The translations under genes were made by a program, and so were the position numbers. DNA of 64,000 nt from Gillisella vitis (GTDB taxonomy: Bacteria > Pseudomonadota > Alphaproteobacteria > Rhizobiales > Rhizobiaceae): contig NZ_JACHLU010000004.1 of assembly GCF_014204625.1 (NCBI RefSeq), positions 248,001 through 312,000 of the forward strand, in the 5' to 3' direction. Of the stretch, positions 36,823 to 45,606 are shown piece by piece (positions within the stretch are counted from its first letter, which is position 1; each line of letters starts with the position of its first letter). Below the pieces are notes generated by a model. It was not told the DNA's origin. It ran no database searches and saw nothing but the letters and a program-made list of their open reading frames with translations.

Positions 36823-39092
36823 TGAGCTGCTGTGCAGCGGGAACGGAATCGGCGCTTGATCTGGCGCAGGCCGCAGCCCTTTTGCCGTCGACGGAAGAAA
36901 TAAGATTGGCGAGCCGACAGCTCGGCGATGGCGCATTTCAGGTCGATTTCAGTGTTCCCGGCGTGTATTGCGGGGCCTGTATCACCACGCTGGAAGCGGC
37001 ATTAAAAAAGCTCGCTGCCGTGGAAAAGGCCCGCGTCAATCTTTCAACCCGCCGTGTCAGCGTGATCTGGCGCGATGCCGATGGGCAGAGTTTTGATCCG
37101 GCCGTTGTGGCGCGCACCATTGCGGCCCAAGGCTATGCCTGCCACCTGTTCAGTCCGCAGGAAGAGGATGCCGATCAGCAGTTGAAGCAATTGATCCGTG
37201 CTGTTGCCGTTTCAGGCTTTGCAGCGGTCAATATCATGCTGCTGTCCATTTCCATCTGGTCCGGTGCCGATGCGGCCACCCGTGATCTGTTTCACTGGAT
37301 TTCGGCGCTGATTGCTGCTCCGGCCCTGATTTATGCGGGACGCTTCTTCTTTCAATCGGCATGGACTGCGCTCCGGCATGGCCGCAGCAATATGGATGTG
37401 CCCATCGCCATTGGCGTCAGCCTGTCCTATTTTTCCTCGCTGTGGGAAACCATTCACCACGGCGAACATGCCTATTTTGATGCCACGGCCTCTCTACTGT
37501 TCTTTTTGCTGATTGGTCGAACGCTGGATCATATGATGCGCAATCGGGCGCGCTCTGCCATCAGCGGTCTGGCAAGGCTCAACCCGCGTGGCGCAACCGT
37601 GGTGGGGGCCGATGGCAGCCGCGATTATCGACCTGTGGATGACATCCGGGTTGGTGAGCACATCGCCATTGCCGCAGGCGAGCGCATTCCGGTGGATGGT
37701 GTGGTGCTGGCCGGTCGCAGCGATCTGGATCGTTCCATTGTCAATGGCGAGAGTGTGCCGCTGCCGATTGGTGTGGGTGATGCGGTGCAGGCGGGGACGT
37801 TGAATCTCACCGGCTCATTGACCATTGAGAGCACGGCACAGGCGCGTGATTCGTTTCTGTCTGAAGTCATTCGGCTGATGGAAGCGGCGGAAGGCGGGCG
37901 GGCACATTACCGCCGCATTGCCGACCGCGCTGCCCAGCTTTATGCGCCGGTGGTGCATCTTCTGGCGCTGACCTCCTTTGTGGTCTGGGGGCTGTATGAT
38001 GGGGACTGGAAACATGCGCTGATGGTGGCCATTGCCGTGCTGATCATCACGTGCCCCTGTGCGATTGGTCTTGCTGTGCCGGTGGTGCAGGTGGTGGCGG
38101 CAGGCAGGCTGTTTCAAATGGGAATCATGGTCAAGGATGGTGCAGCGATGGAGCGTCTGGCTTTGGTGGATGCTGTTGCGTTTGATAAAACCGGAACGCT
38201 GACCATTGGCCGTCCACGCCTGATCAACAGCGAAGGCTCCAGTCCCGAAATTCTGGCCATTGCCTCTGGCCTTGCCGCCCATTCGCACCATCCCCTGTCG
38301 CAGGCTCTTTGCCGGGCGGCGGCAGGAAAAAGTCGCGCTTTTGCATCAGTGCAGGAGTTTCCCGGGCGTGGTGTTGAGGGGGAGGCTGAAGAAGGGCGCT
38401 ATCGTCTCGGCAATCGTCTTTTTGCGCTTGCCCAGACGGATGATGGTGGTGTGGATATTGCAGCGTCAGAGGTTGTTCTGTCGCTGAATGGTTACGCATT
38501 GGCGCATTTCTTGTTTGAAGACAGCGTGCGGCCGGGCTCGCAACAGGCTGTTGCCGAGTTGAAAGCAGATGGCCTGCCTTTGACCATTCTGTCAGGGGAT
38601 CGGGAACCCTCCGTTGCGGCGCTGGCGGCAACACTTGGCATTGCGGATTTTCATGCAGGGCTTGCGCCCGCCGAAAAAGTTGAGTTCTGCAAGGCGCAGG
38701 AACAGGCTGGTCATTACCTTCTGATGGTTGGCGATGGCATTAATGATGCGCCGGCGTTGACAGCGGCTTATGTGTCCATGGCTCCGGCCACGGCATCAGA
38801 TGTGGGCAGGCAGGCTGCGGATTTTGTATTTTTGCATGACAGTCTGGATGCTGTTCCCTTTGCCATGGATGTGTCGCGTCGGGCAGGGCGGTTGATCAGG
38901 GAAAACTTCATTCTGGCGATTGGCTATAATGTTCTGGCGGTGCCGATTGCACTTTTGGGCTATGCGTCGCCGCTGATTGCGGCTGTGGCCATGTCCACAT
39001 CCTCCATGCTGGTTGTGGTCAATGCCCTGAGGCTGAACCAGCTGGATCGTATCAATGTTGCCTCCTCCGCAAAAAGTGATCTTGCCCTATGA
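36822..39092 (+). CDS. fixI: P1B-type Cu ATPase FixI/CcoI for cbb3 oxidase
   Basis: 756 residues. One heavy-metal-associated domain (C50 and C53 in YCGACI) follows a CC-bearing N-terminus. CPC is in IITCPCAIGLAVP (about 410), the phosphorylation site in FDKTGTLTIG (about 455), the HP motif in HSHHPLSQA and VGDGINDAPALTAA near the end. Unlike CopA, FixI-type pumps deliver copper for assembly of the cbb3 oxidase binuclear centre rather than for detoxification. It overlaps fixH and fixS. Confidence 0.94.
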   Translation: MSCCAAGTESALDLAQAAALLPSTEEIRLASRQLGDGAFQVDFSVPGVYCGACITTLEAALKKLAAVEKARVNLSTRRVSVIWRDADGQSFDPAVVARTIAAQGYACHLFSPQEEDADQQLKQLIRAVAVSGFAAVNIMLLSISIWSGADAATRDLFHWISALIAAPALIYAGRFFFQSAWTALRHGRSNMDVPIAIGVSLSYFSSLWETIHHGEHAYFDATASLLFFLLIGRTLDHMMRNRARSAISGLARLNPRGATVVGADGSRDYRPVDDIRVGEHIAIAAGERIPVDGVVLAGRSDLDRSIVNGESVPLPIGVGDAVQAGTLNLTGSLTIESTAQARDSFLSEVIRLMEAAEGGRAHYRRIADRAAQLYAPVVHLLALTSFVVWGLYDGDWKHALMVAIAVLIITCPCAIGLAVPVVQVVAAGRLFQMGIMVKDGAAMERLALVDAVAFDKTGTLTIGRPRLINSEGSSPEILAIASGLAAHSHHPLSQALCRAAAGKSRAFASVQEFPGRGVEGEAEEGRYRLGNRLFALAQTDDGGVDIAASEVVLSLNGYALAHFLFEDSVRPGSQQAVAELKADGLPLTILSGDREPSVAALAATLGIADFHAGLAPAEKVEFCKAQEQAGHYLLMVGDGINDAPALTAAYVSMAPATASDVGRQAADFVFLHDSLDAVPFAMDVSRRAGRLIRENFILAIGYNVLAVPIALLGYASPLIAAVAMSTSSMLVVVNALRLNQLDRINVASSAKSDLAL

Positions 39093-39244
39093 ACATGCTG
39101 ATCTATCTCATTCCTATCGCCCTGTTCATGGGCGCTATCGGGCTTGTGGCATTTCTCTGGTCGCTCAAATCCGGCCAGTATGATGACATGGATGGGGCAG
39201 CGTGGCGGGTGATTACACAGGATGACGATAATCCTGACGTTTGA
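39089..39244 (+). CDS. fixS: Cytochrome cbb3 oxidase maturation protein FixS/CcoS
   Basis: 51 residues: MNMLIYLIPIALFMGAIGL begins a single membrane helix, then FLWSLKSGQYDDMDGAAWRVI, the conserved CcoS core (quoted in two parts). CcoS is needed for incorporating cofactors into cbb3 oxidase. The ATG overlaps the fixI stop (ATGA). The gene is too short for many gene finders, but its position and sequence are unambiguous. Confidence 0.93.
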   Translation: MNMLIYLIPIALFMGAIGLVAFLWSLKSGQYDDMDGAAWRVITQDDDNPDV

Positions 39245-39326
39245 AGTTACCTTTCACCTTGCCCGATCCTCAAAGGAGTGCCAAAACAGCCTCCTTGATT
39301 TTTGGTAGATGAATTGGAGCATTCAC

Positions 39327-40757
39327 ATGCAACAGGCGGAAATCGGATTGATCGGTCTCGGCGTCATGGGGTCTAATCTGGCGCTCAATATTGCCGAGAA
39401 AGGCAATCGCATTGCGGTTTTCAACCGCACCCCCGCCCGCACCCATGAGTTTTTGGCGGAAGCGGGTGATCTGGCCGGAAACATCATTGGTTGCGATACC
39501 ATTGAAGAATTTGTTGCTGCCATCCGCCCGCCGCGCCCGATCATCATCATGATCAAGGCTGGCGATGCCGTGGATCAGCAGATGGAACTGCTGAAACCCC
39601 ATCTTGCTGCCAATGACATCATGATTGATGCTGGCAACGCCAACTTCCGCGATACCATCCGCCGTTTTGATAATCTGAAAGATTCCGGCCTGACCTTCAT
39701 CGGCATGGGCGTGTCGGGCGGTGAAGAAGGTGCGCGCCATGGCCCTTCCATCATGGTGGGTGGCCTTGAAGAGAGCTGGAAGCGCGTGGAGCCGGTGCTG
39801 ACTTCGATCTCTGCCAAGTTCAAGGGCGATCCGTGCGTGGCATGGCTGGGCAATGATGGCGCTGGCCATTTCGTCAAGACCATCCACAATGGTATTGAAT
39901 ATGCCGATATGCAGATGATTGCCGAAATCTACGGCATTCTGCGTGATGGTCTTGGCATGTCTGCCAGCGAAATTGGCGATGTGTTTGGTCAGTGGAACAA
40001 GGGTCGCCTTAATTCCTACCTGATCGAGATCACCGAAAAGGTGTTGAAGGCCACAGACCCGATCACCGGCAATGCCATGGTTGACATGATTGTGGATGCC
40101 GCAGGCCAGAAGGGCACGGGCAAATGGTCGGTGATTGAAGCCCAGAACATGGGTATTGCAGCAACCGGTATTGAAGCTGCCGTGGCTGGCCGTGTGCTAT
40201 CATCGCAAAAGAAAGAGCGCGTGGCCGCTGAAGCCATCTTTGGCCTTCCAAAGCCAACCGACAAGCCACATGATGGCATGGCCTTCCTTGCTGATCTCGA
40301 AAGTGCGTTGCTGGCCGCCAAAATTGCGGCCTATGCGCAGGGTTTTGCCGTGATGGCCGCGGCCTCTAAGGAGTTTGGCTGGTCCTTGCCCATGCCGACC
40401 ATTGCCAAAATCTGGCGCGAAGGCTGCATTATCCGCTCGCAGTTCCTCGATGAAATCACCTCTGCCTTTACCAGGGAGCCGGATGTTGCCAACCTGATTG
40501 TCACGCCTGCCTTTGCGCAGATGGTCAAGGACAGCGATGGTGCCTTGCGTCGCGTGGTGTCTTATGCGGCGCTGTCTGGCCTGCCCATTCCAGCCCTGTC
40601 CTCGGCGCTGTCCTATTTTGACAGCTACCGACGTGGCCGTGGCACGGCCAACCTCATTCAGGCCCAGCGCGATTTCTTTGGTGCTCACGGCTTTGATCGG
40701 GTCGATGGCAAGGAATATCATCACGGCCCATGGGGCAGCGGTGCAGCGATCTATTGA
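39327..40757 (+). CDS. gnd: 6-phosphogluconate dehydrogenase, decarboxylating
   Basis: 476 residues. Oxidises 6-phosphogluconate to ribulose-5-phosphate with NADP+ in the pentose phosphate pathway. The Rossmann motif GLGVMG is at 10-15, followed by NRTPART (NADP-binding Arg). Further marks are GVSGGEEGARHGPSIMVGG and HNGIEYADMQMIAEIY, the substrate-binding segment (HFVKTIHNGIEY). The ATG at 39327 has TTGGAG six bases upstream; six more codons are open. It is monocistronic; a composite palindromic repeat and a terminator follow. Confidence 0.96.
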   Translation: MQQAEIGLIGLGVMGSNLALNIAEKGNRIAVFNRTPARTHEFLAEAGDLAGNIIGCDTIEEFVAAIRPPRPIIIMIKAGDAVDQQMELLKPHLAANDIMIDAGNANFRDTIRRFDNLKDSGLTFIGMGVSGGEEGARHGPSIMVGGLEESWKRVEPVLTSISAKFKGDPCVAWLGNDGAGHFVKTIHNGIEYADMQMIAEIYGILRDGLGMSASEIGDVFGQWNKGRLNSYLIEITEKVLKATDPITGNAMVDMIVDAAGQKGTGKWSVIEAQNMGIAATGIEAAVAGRVLSSQKKERVAAEAIFGLPKPTDKPHDGMAFLADLESALLAAKIAAYAQGFAVMAAASKEFGWSLPMPTIAKIWREGCIIRSQFLDEITSAFTREPDVANLIVTPAFAQMVKDSDGALRRVVSYAALSGLPIPALSSALSYFDSYRRGRGTANLIQAQRDFFGAHGFDRVDGKEYHHGPWGSGAAIY

Positions 40758-40770
40758 TAGATTGTCTGAT

Positions 40771-40877
40771 TAAAGCATGTCGCGTTTTATTGTCCTCAAT
40801 AAAACGATAACGTCCATGCGAAAAAGAAAGAGCTAAAGCCTGTCGCAGTGAATCCTATTCACTGCGACAGGCTTTAG
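40771..40877. repeat. Composite rhizobial-type palindromic repeat
   Basis: Two palindromes in tandem. The first has outer arms GCATG (40775-40779) and CATGC (40815-40819) around CGTTTTATT (40783-40791) and AATAAAACG (40798-40806). The second is a perfect 21-bp inverted repeat (40833-40853 and 40857-40877, starting CTAAAGCCTGTCGCAG) with a 3-base loop. The TAAAGCATGTCGCG opening and the phrase ATAACGTCCATGCG resemble a mosaic repeat family common in rhizobia (from memory). Confidence 0.75.
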
Positions 40878-40888
40878 ATGACTGTGAA

Positions 40889-40919
40889 CAGCCCAATTCT
40901 TTCAGGATTGGGCTGTTTT
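40889..40919 (+). terminator. Terminator between gnd and the LacI gene
   Basis: CAGCCCAAT (40889-40897) pairs with ATTGGGCTG (40907-40915) around a 9-base loop, then four T. It reads as terminator on the plus strand and overlaps the LacI stop codon; on the minus strand the tail is weak. Confidence 0.7.
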
Positions 40920-41958
40920 ACTCTTCCCAGACGGGCTGGCTTATACCTTGCAACAGGTGCGGTTTGACGCCATCAATGCTGGCAATCACGGCTTTGGCCA
41001 GTTCGCGGCCTGCGATGCGAAAATCCTCGCGGGCCGTAATGATTTTCGGCATGATCCAGTTGAGGATCGGCATGGATTGTTTGGAGACGAGATCGACACT
41101 GTCTCCCACATGTTGGCCCGCTGCTTCAACGCCGGCATTGACGGCAATGGCAGCACTGCTGGCCGAGCAGACAATGCCGTCTGGTGCATCAGGCGAGCGC
41201 ATCAAGGCCTCAGTGGCAAGGCGGATGCTTTCCAAAGGTGCATCAATGTCAATGTCGATCATGACTTCATGAAGCCCGTGGGCACGGATGCCAGCGCGAA
41301 AGCCATCTCTTGTGTGGGTGAAATAGGTCAGCTTGCTGGGTGGTCCCAACAGTGCAATGCGCTTGCGTCCGCGCGCTGCCAGCCTGTCAACCGCCTCGCG
41401 GGCAAAGCGCTCGTTGTCGAAATCATAATAGGGGTGGATTGCACCAGCTGCGGTGCGCCCGTGGGTGGCAAAGGGCAGGCCGCGTTCCAGCAGCAGGTTG
41501 ATGCGGGGATCATCCGGTTCTGTGCGTGAGATGATGATGCCGTCAGCGGAGCCGGTGTCGAGAATATAGCGCACGGCCTGCATGGGATCTTTGCTATGGG
41601 AGTGCGGTGTGACGACAATGTGGTAAGGCGTATTGGACAAAACTTCCGAGATGCCAAACATGATCTGGCTGCTAAAGCCCATGATCTCTTCATCAATGCT
41701 CAGCACCAGGGCAATCACATTGGTCTTGCCAGTTCGAAGCCGCACACCAGCACGATTGGGCTGATACCCGAGTTGACGCGCCACCATACGCACCCGCTGC
41801 TTGGTCTCGGCACCAATATCAGGCGCATCCTTCAGGGCGCGCGACACCGTGGTAATACCAAGCCCGGTCATGAAGGCTATGGTTTTCAGTGTTGGCCGCT
41901 CTTTCATCGATGCGGAGGAATCCGCCGCTTTCGTGCTTTGTTTCAGATCATCATCCAT
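40918..41958 (-). CDS. LacI-family transcriptional regulator of the sugar operon
   Basis: 346 residues. The helix-turn-helix is at about 24-45 (TLKTIAFMTGLGITTVSRAL) with the hinge helix nearby (YQPNRAGVRLRTG), followed by a periplasmic-binding-type sugar domain. It is divergent from a CUT1 transporter and glycosidase operon and therefore its likely local repressor. Two identical-pattern operators (42054-42067 and 42336-42349) lie in the 407-base control region, one near each gene, so it probably also controls itself. The inducer should be a sugar from the pathway; which one is unknown. Confidence 0.9.
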   Translation of the reverse strand: MDDDLKQSTKAADSSASMKERPTLKTIAFMTGLGITTVSRALKDAPDIGAETKQRVRMVARQLGYQPNRAGVRLRTGKTNVIALVLSIDEEIMGFSSQIMFGISEVLSNTPYHIVVTPHSHSKDPMQAVRYILDTGSADGIIISRTEPDDPRINLLLERGLPFATHGRTAAGAIHPYYDFDNERFAREAVDRLAARGRKRIALLGPPSKLTYFTHTRDGFRAGIRAHGLHEVMIDIDIDAPLESIRLATEALMRSPDAPDGIVCSASSAAIAVNAGVEAAGQHVGDSVDLVSKQSMPILNWIMPKIITAREDFRIAGRELAKAVIASIDGVKPHLLQGISQPVWEE

Positions 41959-42053
41959 TGAAATTCCACCTGAAGAAAGCTGTGTTTACACGTGTCTGAC
42001 CTGTTTTCGCAAGGGCGTGATTGCGCGTCTGGTTTTGATGAAAGAGAGTTAAT

Positions 42054-42067
42054 CTGAAACGTTACAG
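42054..42067. promoter_or_regulatory. LacI-type operator O1
   Basis: CTGAAACGTTACAG, a near-perfect dyad around the central CG typical of LacI-family sites. It lies about 95 bases upstream of the LacI start codon. Confidence 0.7.
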
Positions 42068-42335
42068 TGAAAAAGTCCAGTGCTGAAAACTGAAAAAATA
42101 CAATCAAAAGAAGTTGTATTTTAATATGTGCTTATTTTGCAATGGCGAAGCATATCTGGTGAAATTTTGAGAAATTACGGAAAAATATGATTTTTTCGAT
42201 GATATTGCGACGCAAAATCGTCTGTTTTTGCCAATCAGCAGGTGTTATTTTTCGTCGCTTTTTGAGGGGTAAATAATTCATAAATATTTTTTATCTTCAT
42301 GGTTGCGTCCTTTGAGGCTTTGACATAGGATTTTT

Positions 42336-42349
42336 CTGCAACGTTTCAG
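42336..42349. promoter_or_regulatory. LacI-type operator O2
   Basis: CTGCAACGTTTCAG, sharing the CTGNAACGTTNCAG pattern with O1. It lies 16 bases ahead of the binding-protein gene, just before its ribosome binding site and overlapping where the -10 or start site should be, so binding would block initiation. Confidence 0.72.
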
Positions 42350-42365
42350 TTGGGGAGGAGACCTA

Positions 42366-43601
42366 ATGAATATCCGGTGCATTGCGGCCATTTTGGCCGC
42401 TACCGTGGCTATGCCGTTTGGCATGGCGCACGCGACCGATCTGGAAGTAACCCATTGGTGGACGTCGGGCGGGGAGGCGGCGGCTGTTGCCGAGCTTGCC
42501 AAGGCTTTTGATGCCACCGGCAACAAATGGGTGGATGGTGCCATTGCCGGCTCTGGCGGCACAGCCCGTCCCATCATGATCAGCCGGATCACCGGCGGCG
42601 ATCCGATGGGTGCCACGCAGTTCAACCACGGACGTCAGGCGCAGGAGCTGGTGGAGGCCGGTTTGATGCGCGATTTGACGGATGTGGCCACCAAGGGCCA
42701 CTGGAAAGATGTGATCAAGCCCGCAAGTCTGCTGGATAGCTGCACCATTGATGGCAAAATCTATTGTGCGCCGGTCAATATCCATTCCTGGCAATGGCTG
42801 TGGCTGTCCAATGCTGCCTTTAAAAAGGCGGGTGTTGAGATGCCCAAAAACTGGAATGAGTTTGTGGCTGCGGGGCCTGCCTTGCAAAAAGCCGGTATCC
42901 AGCCTTTGGCTGTCGGTGGTCAGCCGTGGCAGACCACCGGGTTGGTTGATACGCTGATTATCTCGCTGGGCGGCAAAGACCTCTACATGAAGGTTTTCAA
43001 AGACAGAGACGCCGCGACGATTTCTGGTCCGGAAATGGCCAAAATTTTTAAGGCGGTTGATGACGCCCGCAAGCTTGCCAAGGGCACCAATGTGCAGGAC
43101 TGGAATCAGGCCACCAATATGGTGATTACTGGCAAGGCCGCAGGTCAGGTCATGGGCGACTGGGCGCAGGGTGAATTTCAGCTTGCCGGGCAGGTGGCGG
43201 GTAAGGATTACTCCTGCTTGCCGGGTCTGGGCTTGAATGAATATCTTACCGCCGGTGGCGACGCCTTCTATTTCCCCAAGCTGAAGGATGAGGCAAAATC
43301 GAAAGCGCAGGATGTTCTGGCGGAAACCATTGTTGATCCGAAAGTGCAAGTGGCTTTCAACCTTAAAAAGGGCTCGCTGCCCATTCGTGGCGATGTGGAC
43401 TTGGCCTCTGCCAATGATTGCATGAAAAAGGGCCTTGCGATTTTGGCCAAGGGCAATGTGCTGCAAAGCACAGATCAGATGCTCTCTGCGGATACGCAAA
43501 AGCAGAAAGAAGACCTGTTCTCGCAGTTCTTTGCCAATCCCTCAATGACGCCAGAGGCGGCACAGAAGCGCTTTGCTGAAATTCTGGCAGACGCTGATTG
43601 A
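42366..43601 (+). CDS. Sugar ABC transporter substrate-binding protein (CUT1 type)
   Basis: 411 residues with an N-terminal signal peptide (MNIRCIAAILAATVAMPFGMAHA), exported to the periplasm. The mature part starts TDLEVTHWWTSGGEAAAV, the family-1 extracellular binding protein pattern for oligosaccharides, with IYCAPVNIHSWQWLWLS and GDWAQGEF further on. A strong ribosome binding site (GGGGAGGAG) precedes the ATG. First gene of the sugar operon. The transported sugar is not readable; the glycosidases downstream point to manno- or xylo-oligosaccharides. Confidence 0.92.
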   Translation: MNIRCIAAILAATVAMPFGMAHATDLEVTHWWTSGGEAAAVAELAKAFDATGNKWVDGAIAGSGGTARPIMISRITGGDPMGATQFNHGRQAQELVEAGLMRDLTDVATKGHWKDVIKPASLLDSCTIDGKIYCAPVNIHSWQWLWLSNAAFKKAGVEMPKNWNEFVAAGPALQKAGIQPLAVGGQPWQTTGLVDTLIISLGGKDLYMKVFKDRDAATISGPEMAKIFKAVDDARKLAKGTNVQDWNQATNMVITGKAAGQVMGDWAQGEFQLAGQVAGKDYSCLPGLGLNEYLTAGGDAFYFPKLKDEAKSKAQDVLAETIVDPKVQVAFNLKKGSLPIRGDVDLASANDCMKKGLAILAKGNVLQSTDQMLSADTQKQKEDLFSQFFANPSMTPEAAQKRFAEILADAD

Positions 43602-43639
43602 GACTGCTGTTTTACACGCCAATCTCTTGACGTGTCGTC

Positions 43640-43662
43640 ACCCTCGGGCCTGTCCCGAGGGT
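43640..43662. repeat. REP-like palindrome between binding protein and permease
   Basis: ACCCTCGGG (43640-43648) pairs perfectly with CCCGAGGGT (43654-43662) around CCTGT. The flanks (GTCGTC before, CTGCC after) are also typical of a palindromic unit common in rhizobial genomes (from memory). No T-run follows, so it should not terminate strongly. Confidence 0.65.
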
Positions 43663-43769
43663 CTGCCAACGCGAAACAAGGTCATTGATATTGTTTTGTC
43701 CTTGAGTGTCGGCAGGGGAAATGGGCAGTTTTTTCAATTTTGAGGCTGTGAGAAGAGGAGGTTGCTCTG

Positions 43770-44672
43770 ATGATGGCCAAAGGCCAAACCGCGCGACCAA
43801 GCCGCTGGCTGCGCAATCTGAATGCAAAGATTGCATCAATCCCGATGATCCTGATCGCTGTGGTGATCTTCTTCGGGGGCAGCCTATGGACGGTCGTTTA
43901 TTCCTTTACCAATTCCAAGCTTTTGCCCCGGCTGAAATTTGTCGGGCTGGATCAATATGACCGTCTTTGGAGTTCCGCCCGCTGGATTGTCTCCATTGAG
44001 AATCTCGCCATTTATGGCGTGTTATCGCTGATTTTCAGTCTGGTTATCGGCTTTGTGCTGGCGGCGCTGATGGATCAGAAAATCCGCTTTGAAAACGTAT
44101 TCCGCACGATTTTTCTCTATCCCTTTGCCCTGTCCTTCATTGTCACGGGTCTGGTGTGGCAATGGATTCTCAATCCCGAATTTGGCATTCAGTCAATCAT
44201 TCGCTCGCTTGGTTTTGCCAATTTCAATTTCGACCCGCTCTATAATCCCTCCATCGTCATCTACGGCATTCTGATTGCCGGGCTGTGGCAAGGCACGGGG
44301 CTGGTGATGTGCCTGATGCTGGCTGGCCTGCGCGGCATTGATGAGGATATCTGGAAGGCATCACGGGTTGATGGCATTCCGGCCTGGAAAACCTATCTGC
44401 TCATCATCATTCCGATGATGCGTCCGGTGTTTATCACCACGCTGGTCATCATCACCAGCGGCATCGTCAAGGTCTATGATCTGGTGGTGGCGCAAACCAG
44501 TGGCGGCCCCGGCATTGCCTCGGAAGTGCCCGCCAAATATGTTTATGACTATATGTTTCAGGCGCAAAATCTGGGGCAGGGCTTTGCCGCCTCCACCATG
44601 ATGCTGCTCACTGTCGCCATTATTGTCATCCCATGGGCCTATCTGGAATTTGGAGGGCGCAAGCGTGGCTGA
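43770..44672 (+). CDS. Sugar ABC transporter permease (CUT1, MalF/UgpA type)
   Basis: 300 residues with six predicted membrane helices. The EAA-type coupling loop is seen in DIWKASRVDGIPAWKTYLLI, which docks on the ATPase. It follows the binding protein gene after a 168-base spacer holding a REP-like hairpin, and overlaps the next permease by eight bases. A Lys/Arg-rich N-terminus precedes the first helix, fitting cytoplasmic N-terminal topology. Confidence 0.93.
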   Translation: MMAKGQTARPSRWLRNLNAKIASIPMILIAVVIFFGGSLWTVVYSFTNSKLLPRLKFVGLDQYDRLWSSARWIVSIENLAIYGVLSLIFSLVIGFVLAALMDQKIRFENVFRTIFLYPFALSFIVTGLVWQWILNPEFGIQSIIRSLGFANFNFDPLYNPSIVIYGILIAGLWQGTGLVMCLMLAGLRGIDEDIWKASRVDGIPAWKTYLLIIIPMMRPVFITTLVIITSGIVKVYDLVVAQTSGGPGIASEVPAKYVYDYMFQAQNLGQGFAASTMMLLTVAIIVIPWAYLEFGGRKRG

Positions 44673-45603
44673 CCGTTCCATTATCAAATTATCCGATCAT
44701 ATCAGTCCTGAAAAACGCCTGAAAGACGGGCCGCAGGGGGCGAAGCCAAAGCGGGTGCTGTCTCCGCGCAACATCATGCTCTACGGTATTCTGTTTGTGG
44801 CAGCGGCCTATTATCTCTTGCCGCTCTACGTCATGGTGGTGACATCGCTGAAGGGTATGCCGGAAATCCGCATGGGCAATATCTTTTCGCCGCCTGTGGA
44901 AATCACCTTTGAGCCATGGGTGAAGGCATGGAGCGAGGCCTGCACAGGGCTGAATTGCGACGGGTTGTCGCGCGGATTCTGGAACTCTGTGCGCATTACC
45001 GTTCCTTCAACGCTGATTTCAATCCTGATTGCCTCTGTCAGCGGCTATTCACTGGCCAACTGGCGGTTCAAAGGGGCCAATCTGTTCTTTGCCGTGCTGG
45101 TGGTCGGGGCCTTCATTCCCTATCAGGTGATGATCTATCCGATTGTGATTATCCTGCGGGAAGTGGGCATTTATGGCTCGCTGTCCGGTCTGGTGATCGT
45201 TCACACCATTTTTGGGATGCCGATCCTCACGCTGCTGTTTCGCAATTATTTCTCGTCGCTGCCGGAGGAACTGTTCAAGGCAGCGCGTGTGGATGGGGCA
45301 GGGTTCTGGCAGATCTATTTCCGCATCATGCTGCCCATGTCGCTGCCGATTTTTGTGGTGGCAATGATCTTGCAGGTCACAGGCATCTGGAACGACTTTC
45401 TGTTCGGCGTGGTGTTCACCCGGCCAGAATATTACCCGATGACGGTGCAGCTCAACAATATCGTCAACTCGGTGCAGGGCGTGAAGGAATATAACGTCAA
45501 CATGGCCGCGACGATTTTAACAGGCGCCGTTCCCCTGATTATCTATTTCGTCTCTGGGCGCCTGTTTGTGCGCGGTATCGCCGCTGGCGCTGTGAAGGGG
45601 TAA
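44665..45603 (+). CDS. Sugar ABC transporter permease (CUT1, MalG/UgpE type)
   Basis: 312 residues from the GTG at 44665, which has GGAGGG about eight bases upstream and overlaps the preceding permease by eight bases. The open frame begins earlier at 44623 without a better site. Six predicted membrane helices; EAA-type loop in LPEELFKAARVDGAGFWQIY. A longer cytoplasmic N-terminus than its partner. It forms the heterodimeric channel with the previous permease. The ATPase gene starts four bases after its stop. Confidence 0.92.
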   Translation: MADRSIIKLSDHISPEKRLKDGPQGAKPKRVLSPRNIMLYGILFVAAAYYLLPLYVMVVTSLKGMPEIRMGNIFSPPVEITFEPWVKAWSEACTGLNCDGLSRGFWNSVRITVPSTLISILIASVSGYSLANWRFKGANLFFAVLVVGAFIPYQVMIYPIVIILREVGIYGSLSGLVIVHTIFGMPILTLLFRNYFSSLPEELFKAARVDGAGFWQIYFRIMLPMSLPIFVVAMILQVTGIWNDFLFGVVFTRPEYYPMTVQLNNIVNSVQGVKEYNVNMAATILTGAVPLIIYFVSGRLFVRGIAAGAVKG

Positions 45604-45606
45604 ATC

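Larger units (their letters stand above)
41959..42365. promoter_or_regulatory. AT-rich control region between LacI and the sugar operon
   Basis: 407 bases, distinctly AT-rich in the middle (42070-42300). Contents seen: an operator at each end, an inverted repeat AATACAA...TTGTATT near 42105, a possible -35 TTGACA at 42320-42325 for the transporter, and a strong ribosome binding site (GGGGAGGAG) before 42366. No ORF with a credible start. Confidence 0.6.
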
